A DNA stretch of 64,000 nt from Drosophila persimilis (Eukaryota; Arthropoda; Insecta; Diptera; Drosophilidae). This document shows, in pieces, positions 1 to 8,444 of this stretch. The notes beneath the pieces are model-generated. The model was given only the letters and a program-made list of their open reading frames with translations, did no database searches and was not told the origin of the DNA. Made by a program: the position numbers and the translations under genes. The first letter of the stretch is position 1, and each line of letters opens with the position of its first letter. The stretch is taken from positions 39,106 to 103,105 of the forward strand of contig NW_020825414.1 of the NCBI RefSeq assembly GCF_003286085.1. Reading direction: 5' to 3'.

Positions 1-1638
1 TAAAACGGTGTTTGAGTCCTCGGATAAACCGGGTGGTGTATCCGAGCCGTTCCAGCTCCTCCGTTATCCAGCTGCTGGGAGTAGTGTGATGTAAATGACG
101 CACTATTACACGATAGCCCCTTTCGCTGCGCGGCTGGTGTGTGTGCAATTGGGTGCTGTCTTCAGCTAGGGCGTTCTGGATGGCGTTGTATGTTAAAAAG
201 TCGTCGCAGTGGACTCTAAGTCCACTGTTGGCCATCGATTTCGTTGTGAATTTCCCCACATTTGGATTTATTGTCAATTTGTTAATCAGGGGTATAATTG
301 CAGGCACCAGGGGCAGGAAGATTGTTGGGACCTTGGTGCTGCGTAATGACGGTTGGACTGGCGTTAAATTTATACTAATGGCTGGCTGATGTTGTGTCTG
401 ATGGCTGATGTTGCGGCTGATGTTGCGTTCAGACTCCTCCCTTTGAGGCTCCCTATGTTGGACCTCACTTGGTGGGACCGGAACCTCAGTGTTTGGCGGT
501 GTGCTTATTTGCCCAGCATCTGACTCCATCTGCCGGGTCTCATGATGCAGCCTTTGGCGAATTGGCTCTTGAACATGGGCGTGTCCAGAGTGAGGCAGGT
601 GAAGTCATCGTCATCTGTATCCGTTTCGATCGCCGCGCATCTTCTTTTGAGCGGCGAGCGAAACGAATTTGTAGTCAATTTATCCTTTGCTATAGGGGTA
701 AGGGGCAGGGGCGAGGGCATTTCATTGGCCAGTAGCGGGGGAACGCTAATTAGCCATTCCTTTACCAGTTGTGTTCTGGTACTAGGCCTTGTCTGTATGT
801 TATGCTCGTCCGCCTGAGTCAGAGTAGGCAGCAAGCATTTTCTGCTTCTGCTAGTATGTGTGTTTGTTTGTGTTTTGTTATTGGCGTAGGTCAGGCTAGC
901 TTCGTTCTTGTATGTGTTTGTGTTTTGGTTCGGCGGGAGAGAGCAAGCATCTCTCTTTTTGTCATAAGTGTGTGAGTGCATGTTTGGCGGCAAGCGCTTT
1001 GGGGCTTGATGTGACGAGCCTCCGTTTTGATTGTGCGCCGAGGGTTCGGCTGCCGAGAGAGCGCAAGCGTCGCTCTCTCTGATGCTTGTGTGAGTTGTTT
1101 GATTGTTATTGTTTTCGCTAATGTTTTGGCGCGAAAACATATGGGCATAACATTTGTTCTTGTTTTGTTTATGTGCACTTAAATGCTCTTTGGTAAGAGC
1201 GAAAGCGCCGCTATTTTGGGAACCCGTTGCACTTTCGCTGGGAACTATTTTTGTCTGCGTGTATGTACGTGTATTTGATGGCGGTTTTTCTTGTATGTTG
1301 GCGTCTGTTTTTGGTGGGATTGGCGGGTATTTTCTAACATATAAACCCCTGTCCACGAAACGACGCTCGAACTCCAGCACCGTAGCTCCCAAGGAGCTCA
1401 GGGTACTCTCTGGCGAGTCCGTCTCCAACTCAGCCAGATCCGCATCCCCCTCTGAGTCGAACATTGGTTCGAAGAGGGAAGCATTTGCGGAGGGGTTCCC
1501 TCCCAGGGGCCTGGTCATTATATCGGTAGCACTATTTTGAGTAACGCACTCACCACCCGCTTCGGCTCTTGCCGAGTTGTCCATAGCATCCATAACATCC
1601 ATTTTGTTGGTCGTCAGATTTGGAGCAAGTGCGTCCAT
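1..1638 (-). pseudogene. HeT-A-like Gag, partial and frameshifted
   Basis: N-terminal part of the family 1 Gag, starting at the same Met (1638) as element 2. The frame is intact for about 360 codons and then shifts near 553, where a run of five T in the intact copies is shortened and altered; the shifted frame ends at 505. Codons of the original frame continue from about 550 to the window edge in another frame, matching element 2. The N-terminal region is Asn/Thr/Ser-rich with acidic patches (DTDDDDFTC). The PRE_C2HC and zinc-knuckle parts lie outside the window. The copy would not give a full Gag, so it is called broken. Confidence 0.85.
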
Positions 1639-1863
1639 TTGGTGGCCTGGACCAGGTACTCAGTAGCTTGCTTTTCCTTCCTCTTTCCTCAGTTGGGTTT
1701 ATTGGCTTCACTATTACGGCACGGTTACAGATGATTATATTGCATTATTTGCAATTATTTGGCACATATTGTTTATTTAGTTTCCATTTAATTTAATCCC
1801 GGTTGAAACATGTATTTTAATACATTTAAAGTTCCACATAAAACAACAAAAAACACAAGTCAC
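1..1863 (-). mobile_element. Element 1: HeT-A-like family 1 copy, 5' part (cut by window edge)
   Basis: The 5' third of a gag-only telomeric non-LTR retrotransposon, subtype A, read on the minus strand with its 5' end at 1863. It matches the 5' part of element 2 (5131-6994) almost base for base; the only clear difference seen is a one-base loss near 553 that breaks gag. The 5' UTR (1639-1863) abuts a T10 run that is the oligo(A) tail of element 2. The rest of the element lies left of the window. Confidence 0.9.
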
Positions 1864-1918
1864 TTTTTTTTTTCGATGTAATTAGATGCGCGTGCACGCC
1901 TACGATGCGCACACTCGC

Positions 1919-1940
1919 CCGCCAGCTTTGCTACTGGCGG
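1919..1940 (-). other. 3'-terminal stem-loop of family 1
   Basis: Perfect 7-bp inverted repeat CCGCCAG / CTGGCGG with an 8-nt loop, 46 nt from the oligo(A) tail and just downstream of AATAAA in the sense RNA. The same structure is present at 7051-7072, 11853-11874, 16650-16671, 21447-21468 and 26568-26589, one per element. It could fold in the RNA 3' end and bring the distant AATAAA closer to the cleavage site, or be bound by Gag or reverse transcriptase; both roles are inference. Confidence 0.6.
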
Positions 1941-2672
1941 AGTTTATTTCCAGCTTTTCTTATTACCAGTACTTCGGCAATTTACATTTAAGCTTAACTT
2001 ACAACAATAATGTGATTTTGAATTTTTGCGGGCAATTGACATTAACATTACATTAACATTAACATTAACATCTACAGACATGTTTACATTCTATCAGTAT
2101 TACAGTCTGGTAGCCCTATTTTGACATTCGCAATTATTGACGTACATTTATACAAACAAAGAGATGAGTATTTGGACAAATTGCAACATTAATGACATTT
2201 ATAGACTAATTTAATTCTATTTATTTTCTATTTCAGGTACTGGAGGATCATCGTCGTCGTCTGGAGTGGTGTGGATGGCACAGGGCGCATCCGCCTCAGC
2301 GCTGGATGTGCACGTGTGTGTGATGCAGCAGATTGTTGCTGCGGCATCAGAATTGGCAGAAGCAGGATCCAGGAGTTGGCGTGAATGGAGATGGAGTTTG
2401 GCGAGCGACTCTGGTCCGGCCGCCCACGCCGTCTCTACCTGGAGAAATGGAGATTGACACTGGTCCGGCCAATCGGGGTGCGTTGACCAGTGGAAATGGC
2501 CGCAGTGGAGATGGCCGCATATGAGTGCGGATTGGCTGCATCCGAGTGGCTGCTGGTCCGGCCACCCAGGATGCACTGTCGATGTGGATGTAGATGGAGC
2601 GCTGGCCATTGTCGTCTGTATTGGCTGGCCTCGTCGTTGGACTGCCGCTGCTGTTTTGTGATGGTGGTGGCG

Positions 2673-2680
2673 TGACGTCA
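2673..2680. promoter_or_regulatory. CRE-like octamer TGACGTCA in 3' UTR
   Basis: Palindromic TGACGTCA, the consensus for CREB/ATF-type bZIP proteins. Further exact copies in the same element lie at 3246-3253 and 3457-3464, inside antisense introns 3 and 4. HeT-A promoters sit in the 3' UTR, so such sites could act on sense or antisense transcription; this is inference. Confidence 0.35.
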
Positions 2681-2802
2681 CGGCCATCGGTTGCTGGCAG
2701 CGTTGTCGGAGGGGCGTCCGAATTGGGCCCAACTTGCAACAAAATGTTGCAGTTGGTGGCGAGGCAGGTACTGGAGAGGCTGATCTGTGAGTGTATTGAC
2801 AG

Positions 2803-3667
2803 GTAAGTGTGATTAGTAGAAGTATTGGCTATTTTGTGTTGATGCGTGAATTGATGTTTTTTCTTCTTTTTAGCGGCAGTCTGGATGTTGATGGCGACGA
2901 CGATAGGGCCTTCAAATTTCGCCCATTTGGCAGGAATTTGATGGCGAAATTGGTGTGGCAACTGCTGGAGAGGCAGCTCTACCGGAGGCGTGGCAGGTAC
3001 GTATGTTTTGAGTGAGTTTGGACCATTTTGTGTTGATGTGTGAATTGATGTTTTTACTCCTTTTAGCGGCAGCCTGAGGACTGGATGTTGTTGGCGACCG
3101 CGATAGGGCCTTCAAATTTCGCCCATTTGGCAGAAAGTGGATGGTGAATTTGGTGTGGCAACTGCTGGAGAGGCAGATCTATCGGAGGCGTGGCAGGTAC
3201 GTATGTTTTTTGTGAGTTTGGACCATTTTGTGTTGATGTGTGTATTGACGTCATTTTGGTTAGTTTACAGTGGCTGCTCTGGACCTGTGCGGTGGATTGT
3301 CAGGAGCGTCGTCAATAAATCCCAAAATGTCGTCCAATTGGCATCAGATGTGTGGTGTTGATGACGGGGCAGCTGCTGGAGGGGCAGATCTGTCGGAGGC
3401 GTGGCAGGTACGAGTGATTATTTTGAGTTTTGTCCATATTTTGTTGGTATGCGAATTGACGTCATTTTTGGTTTGTTTCAGTGGCTGCTCTGGACCTGTG
3501 CGGTGGATTGTCAGGAGCGTCGTCAATGAATTCCAGGAATGTCGTCAAATTAGCAGCAAAAGTTTGGTCTATTTGTCGTGGCATCTGCTGGTGGGGCAGC
3601 TCTGTCGGTGGCGTGGCAGGTGAGTACGTATTGGTTATGTGAGTTAATGTTTTCCATCTGTTTTTAG
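2803..3667 (+). other. Antisense intron series, five candidates (element 2 3' UTR)
   Basis: On the + strand, antisense to gag, five GT...AG units with good splice consensus: 2803-2873 (71 bp), 2997-3066 (70), 3197-3270 (74), 3408-3481 (74) and 3620-3667 (48). Donors read CAG|GTAAGT, CAG|GTACGT, CAG|GTACGT, CAG|GTACGA and CAG|GTGAGT; acceptors end in pyrimidine-rich TTTTTAG, TTTTAG, TTTACAG, TTTCAG and TTTTTAG. Exons between them are 123-138 bp and repetitive (each ends GGCGTGGCAG). A further acceptor, TTTCAG, ends at 2236. Antisense HeT-A transcripts with several introns have been reported in D. melanogaster; splicing here is predicted, not shown. Confidence 0.65.
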
Positions 3668-3697
3668 TGGCTGCCTCAGGACCGACTTTTGGGCTCA

Positions 3698-6600
3698 TCA
3701 AAAGTAGTCAGAGTAGTAGCTATCGTAGTCGTCTAGGATATCCGCTATCTCGTCGTCAACTGAATCGTCGTCCGTCCACTGGTCGTCGCCATCGTCGCTG
3801 AGTGCTTCGCAGTCCATATCAGAGTCCTCCGATACGGCTGCGGCGTCAGGTTGTGAATTGGCGGCGGGCCTTGTAGGTGTTGGTGCTGCTGCTGGTGCTG
3901 CTGATGGTGCTGCTGCTGGAGTCTGTGTTGGCGGCTTGGCCACTGCTGAGCCACTGCCCTTTGCCTCCGTCAGGCTTGCAATTAATGTGGTAAGTTCTTG
4001 AAGTCGTTTCTCCAAGTTTTCTATTTTAACTGCATACTCTTTTAGGAGTCCCACACACTTGCCATCGCATTGGATGGCTGGCTGCTGCTGATGCTGGGGA
4101 TTTCTCGGCGTCTGGAAACGTTTTGGAGTTGGCTGCACCCGTTGATCGCGCTGGCATTGGCGCCCCTTGGCCTGTGGCTGGGAATGATGGCCGCGATGCT
4201 GGTGCTGCTGCTGGTGCTGCCGACCCAAATTGTGTCCGCGCTGCTGCTGTTTTTGTTTTGGTTGCTGTTGCTGCTGCTGCTCTTCCCTTAGCTTTTGCTG
4301 GAACTTGGCCAAATGATTTTCGGCCGGATTGGCTTGCGCACCTCGGCTATACAAGGGCCTGCGGGTGTTGGGCGTTGCTGCTGCTGCTGCAGCTGGTGTT
4401 GGTGCTGCTTTGGCCCCCTGTCTGCCGCTTGAGTGCTGCTGTTGTTGTTGGAGTTGTGGCCGCTTCTTTTGAGATGACTGCTGTTGCTTGGGGGCGGGTA
4501 TATGTGGCTGTTGTTGCTGGGAAGGACGAAGACTGTTCTTCGGCTGTTGCCGTTCTGCCGCTCGTGGCTGCTGCTGCTGCTCAGCATTCCCAGACCGCAA
4601 CACCCTGCTGTAGGAGGGCCTGCCATTGCCTCTGGTGCCTGTGTTTGCTGTCTGCTGTTGTTGTTGCTGGGATTGGGATTGGCGACTCGGCTGCTGAGTT
4701 TGTGGGCGTTGTTGGTCAGTTGGCTGCTGTGGCTGCTGGCGTTGCTGTTGGTACTGCTGCCTTTGCTGCTCAGCGATGAGCCTGTTTGCCCTTAAATGGC
4801 TGCGGGCCTTTTTGTAGGCGGGACAACCCTTGTAGCAGCTCACGTGCTTGCCGCTACAATTGGCGCATTTGGGATCCTCCTGCCTGGGTTTCCTGCATGC
4901 TGTTGTGGGGTGATCTCCTGCGCATTTCATACACTTGTATGGCCGTCTGCAGTAGTTTTTTGTGTGCCCAAACTCCTGGCACCGATGGCATTGAGCTGGA
5001 TCGCGTGGCTTGGCCTGTCTCACTATGGAGATGCATTGATTGGCCAGGTTTTTAATGTCGAGTATTGCCTCATGGCCGCCATCCGCCTTGGGCTGAATTT
5101 CAACCTCAAAAATGTTTAGAGGCCTTCCATTAAAACGGTGTTTGAGTCCTCGGATAAACCGGGTGGTGTATCCGAGCCGTTCCAGCTCCTCCGTTATCCA
5201 GCTGCTGGGAGTAGTGTGATGTAAATGACGCACTATTACACGATAGCCCCTTTCGCTGCGCGGCTGGTGTGTGTGCAATTGGGTGCTGTCTTCAGCTAGG
5301 GCGTTCTGGATGGCGTTGTATGTTAAAAAGTCGTCGCAGTGGACTCTAAGTCCACTGTTGGCCATCGATTTCGTTGTGAATTTCCCCACATTTGGATTTA
5401 TTGTCAATTTGTTAATCAGGGGTATAATTGCAGGCACCAGGGGCAGGAAGATTGTTGGGACCTTGGTGCTGCGTAATGACGGTTGGACTGGCGTTAAATT
5501 TATACTAATGGCTGGCTGATGTTGTGTCTGATGGCTGATGTTGCGGCTGATGTTGCGTTCAGACTCCTCCCTTTGAGGCTCCCTATGTTGGACCTCACTT
5601 GGTGGGACCGGAACCTCAGTGTTTGGCGGTGTGCTTATTTGCCCAGCATCTGACTCCATCTGCCGGGTCTCATGATGCAGCCTTTTTGCGAATTGGCTCT
5701 TGAACATGGGCGTGTCCAGAGTGAGGCAGGTGAAGTCATCGTCATCTGTATCCGTTTCGATCGCCGCGCATCTTCTTTTGAGCGGCGAGCGAAACGAATT
5801 TGTAGTCAATTTATCCTTTGCTATAGGGGTAAGGGGCAGGGGCGAGGGCATTTCATTGGCCAGTAGCGGGGGAACGCTAATTAGCCATTCCTTTACCAGT
5901 TGTGTTCTGGTACTAGGCCTTGTCTGTATGTTATGCTCGTCCGCCTGAGTCAGAGTAGGCAGCAAGCATTTTCTGCTTCTGCTAGTATGTGTGTTTGTTT
6001 GTGTTTTGTTATTGGCGTAGGTCAGGCTAGCTTCGTTCTTGTATGTGTTTGTGTTTTGGTTCGGCGGGAGAGAGCAAGCATCTCTCTTTTTGTCATAAGT
6101 GTGTGAGTGCATGTTTGGCGGCAAGCGCTTTGGGGCTTGATGTGACGAGCCTCCGTTTTGATTGTGCGCCGAGGGTTCGGCTGCCGAGAGAGCGCAAGCG
6201 TCGCTCTCTCTGATGCTTGTGTGAGTTGTTTGATTGTTATTGTTTTCGCTAATGTTTTGGCGCGAAAACATATGGGCATAACATTTGTTCTTGTTTTGTT
6301 TATGTGCACTTAAATGCTCTTTGGTAAGAGCGAAAGCGCCGCTATTTTGGGAACCCGTTGCACTTTCGCTGGGAACTATTTTTGTCTGCGTGTATGTACG
6401 TGTATTTGATGGCGGTTTTTCTTGTATGTTGGCGTCTGTTTTTGGTGGGATTGGCGGGTATTTTCTAACATATAAACCCCTGTCCACGAAACGACGCTCG
6501 AACTCCAGCACCGTAGCTCCCAAGGAGCTCAGGGTACTCTCTGGCGAGTCCGTCTCCAACTCAGCCAGATCCGCATCCCCCTCTGAGTCGAACATTGGTT

Positions 6601-6769
6601 CGAAGAGGGAAGCATTTGCGGAGGGGTTCCCTCCCAGGGGCCTGGTCATTATATCGGTAGCACTATTTTGAGTAACGCACTCACCACCCGCTTCGGCTCT
6701 TGCCGAGTTGTCCATAGCATCCATAACATCCATTTTGTTGGTCGTCAGATTTGGAGCAAGTGCGTCCAT
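3698..6769 (-). CDS. gag: HeT-A-like Gag (family 1, subtype A)
   Basis: 1023-residue Gag-like ORF1 protein of a telomeric retrotransposon. Gag of this group binds the element RNA and takes it to chromosome ends. Seen in order: Asn/Thr/Ser-rich N-terminal half; a PRE_C2HC-type region at about 490-585 (LHTHQ...GYRVIVRHLHH...WI); three CCHC zinc knuckles at about 592-650 (QCHRCQEFGHTKNYC, KCMKCAGDHPTTAC, KCANCSGKHVSC); a long Gln-rich and Ala/Pro-rich tract; a short coiled coil near 903-935 (VKIENLEKRLQEL); and a strongly acidic C-terminal tail. The first Met is chosen because its context CCAAATGG fits Drosophila initiation; a second Met lies at residue 13. No pol follows. Subtype A lacks the NGIKKNNDQQQQQ insertion of subtype B. 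Confidence 0.93.
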   Translation of the reverse strand: MDALAPNLTTNKMDVMDAMDNSARAEAGGECVTQNSATDIMTRPLGGNPSANASLFEPMFDSEGDADLAELETDSPESTLSSLGATVLEFERRFVDRGLYVRKYPPIPPKTDANIQEKPPSNTRTYTQTKIVPSESATGSQNSGAFALTKEHLSAHKQNKNKCYAHMFSRQNISENNNNQTTHTSIRESDACALSAAEPSAHNQNGGSSHQAPKRLPPNMHSHTYDKKRDACSLPPNQNTNTYKNEASLTYANNKTQTNTHTSRSRKCLLPTLTQADEHNIQTRPSTRTQLVKEWLISVPPLLANEMPSPLPLTPIAKDKLTTNSFRSPLKRRCAAIETDTDDDDFTCLTLDTPMFKSQFAKRLHHETRQMESDAGQISTPPNTEVPVPPSEVQHREPQREESERNISRNISHQTQHQPAISINLTPVQPSLRSTKVPTIFLPLVPAIIPLINKLTINPNVGKFTTKSMANSGLRVHCDDFLTYNAIQNALAEDSTQLHTHQPRSERGYRVIVRHLHHTTPSSWITEELERLGYTTRFIRGLKHRFNGRPLNIFEVEIQPKADGGHEAILDIKNLANQCISIVRQAKPRDPAQCHRCQEFGHTKNYCRRPYKCMKCAGDHPTTACRKPRQEDPKCANCSGKHVSCYKGCPAYKKARSHLRANRLIAEQQRQQYQQQRQQPQQPTDQQRPQTQQPSRQSQSQQQQQQTANTGTRGNGRPSYSRVLRSGNAEQQQQPRAAERQQPKNSLRPSQQQQPHIPAPKQQQSSQKKRPQLQQQQQHSSGRQGAKAAPTPAAAAAATPNTRRPLYSRGAQANPAENHLAKFQQKLREEQQQQQQPKQKQQQRGHNLGRQHQQQHQHRGHHSQPQAKGRQCQRDQRVQPTPKRFQTPRNPQHQQQPAIQCDGKCVGLLKEYAVKIENLEKRLQELTTLIASLTEAKGSGSAVAKPPTQTPAAAPSAAPAAAPTPTRPAANSQPDAAAVSEDSDMDCEALSDDGDDQWTDDDSVDDEIADILDDYDSYYSDYF

Positions 6770-7938
6770 TTGGTGGCCTGGACCAGGTACTCAGTAGCTT
6801 GCTTTTCCTTCCTCTTTCCTCAGTTGGGTTTATTGGCTTCACTATTACGGCACGGTTACAGATGATTATATTGCATTATTTGCAATTATTTGGCACATAT
6901 TGTTTATTTAGTTTCCATTTAATTTAATCCCGGTTGAAACATGTATTTTAATACATTTAAAGTTCCACATAAAACAACAAAAAACACAAGTCACTTTTTT
7001 TTTTTCGATGTAATTAGATGCGCGTGCACGCCTACGAAGCGCACACTCGCCCGCCAGCTTTGCTACTGGCGGAGTTTATTTCCAGCTTTTCTCATTACCA
7101 TAACTTCGGCAATTTACATTTAAGCTTAACTAACAACAATAATGTTCTTTTGAATTTTTGCGGGCAATTGACATTAACATTACATTAACATTAACATCTA
7201 CAGACATGTTTACATTCTATCAGTATTACAGTCTGGCAGCCCTATTTTGACATTCGCAATAATTGACGTACATTTATACAAACAGGTGGTCACAAAGAGA
7301 TGAGTATTGAACAAATTGCAACATTAATGACATTTATAGACTAATTTAATTCTATTTATTTTCTATTTCAGGTACTGGAGGATCATCATCGTCGTCTGGA
7401 GCAGTGTGGATGGCACAGGGCGCATCCGCCTCAGCGCTGGATGTGCAAGTGTGTGTGATGCAGCAGATCACGTATCTACGGCATCAAAATTGGCAGGGGC
7501 AGGATCCAGGAGTTGGCGTGGATGGTGATGGTGTTTGGCGAGCGACTCTGGTCCGGCCGCCCACGCCGTCTCTACCTGGAGAAATGGAGATTGACACTGG
7601 TCCGGCCAATCGGGGTGCGTTGACCAGTGGAAATGGCCGCAGTGGAGATGGCCGCATATGAGTGCGGATTGGCTGCATCCGAGTGGCTCTGGTCCGGCCA
7701 CCCAGGATGCACTGTCGATGTAGATGGAGATTGCGCGCTGGCCATTGTCGACTGTATTGGCTGGCCTCGTCGTTGGATTGCCGCTGCTGTTTTGTGATGG
7801 TGGTGGCGTGACGTCACGGCCATCGGTTGCTGGCAGCGTTGTCGGAGGGGCGTCCAAATTGAGCCCAACTTGCAACAAAATGTTGCAGTTGGTGGCGAGG
7901 CAGGTACTGGAGAGGCTGATCTGTGAGTGTATTGACAG

Positions 7939-8415
7939 GTAAGTGTGATTAGTAAAAGTATTGGCTATTTTGTGTTGATGCGTGAATTGATGTTTTTTCT
8001 TCTTTTTAGCGGCAGTCTGGATGTTGATGGCGACGACGATAGGGCCTTCAAATTTCGCCCATTTGGCAGGAATTGGATGGCGAATTTGGTGTGGCAACTG
8101 CTGAAGAGGCAGCTCTATCGGAGGCGTGGCAGGTACGTATGTTTTGTGTATGTTTGGACCTTTTGTGTTGATGTGTATATTGACGTCATTTTGGTTTATT
8201 TACAGTGGCTGCTCTGGACCTGTGCGGTGGATTGTCAGGAGCGTCGTCAATAAATCCTAAAATGTCGTCCAATTGGCATCAGATGTGTGGTGTTGATGAC
8301 GGGGCAGCTGCTGGAGGGGCAGATCTGTCAGAGGCGTGGCAGGTACGTGTGATTATTTTGAGTTTTGTCCATATTGTGTTGATGTGTGTATTGACGTCAT
8401 TTTGTATTATTTCAG
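7939..8415 (+). other. Antisense intron series, three candidates (element 3 3' UTR)
   Basis: Three + strand GT...AG units: 7939-8009 (71 bp), 8133-8205 (73) and 8343-8415 (73), with donors GTAAGT, GTACGT, GTACGT and acceptors TTTTTAG, TTTACAG, TTTCAG. They correspond to introns 1, a fusion of 2 and 3, and 4 of subtype A, so subtype B has two fewer units. The middle unit begins like subtype A intron 2 and ends like intron 3, as expected from unequal exchange between neighbouring units. Confidence 0.63.
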
Positions 8416-8444
8416 TGGCTGCTCAGGACCGACTTTTGGGCTCA

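Larger units (their letters stand above)
1864..6994 (-). mobile_element. Element 2: HeT-A-like family 1, subtype A, full length
   Basis: A complete gag-only telomeric LINE of 5131 bp. The 3' end is a T10 run (1864-1873, oligo(A) on the minus strand) followed by the family 3' terminus; the 5' end at 6994 abuts the T11 run of element 3. Parts: 3' UTR 1864-3697, Gag 3698-6769, 5' UTR 6770-6994. No pol gene. An AATAAA signal (minus strand, 1943-1948) lies about 70 nt before the A tail. Left part of the 3' UTR (about 2040-2075) has repeats of ACATTA. No target-site duplication is expected, since such elements add to chromosome ends. Confidence 0.93.

Noticed and set aside
4123-4779. Long + strand open frame (218 codons, Ala/Leu-rich, membrane-like) inside gag, repeated in every copy
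   Set aside because: It is the reverse complement of the Gln/Ala repeat and zinc-knuckle region of gag. CAG/CTG-type repeats leave the antisense frame open by composition. No independent support.
7468-8097. Minus-strand 209-codon frame in the family 1 3' UTR
   Set aside because: It runs across the antisense intron/exon repeats, and in subtype A the frame and its continuation change (204 and 171 codons in different frames). Not conserved as a protein, so not called.
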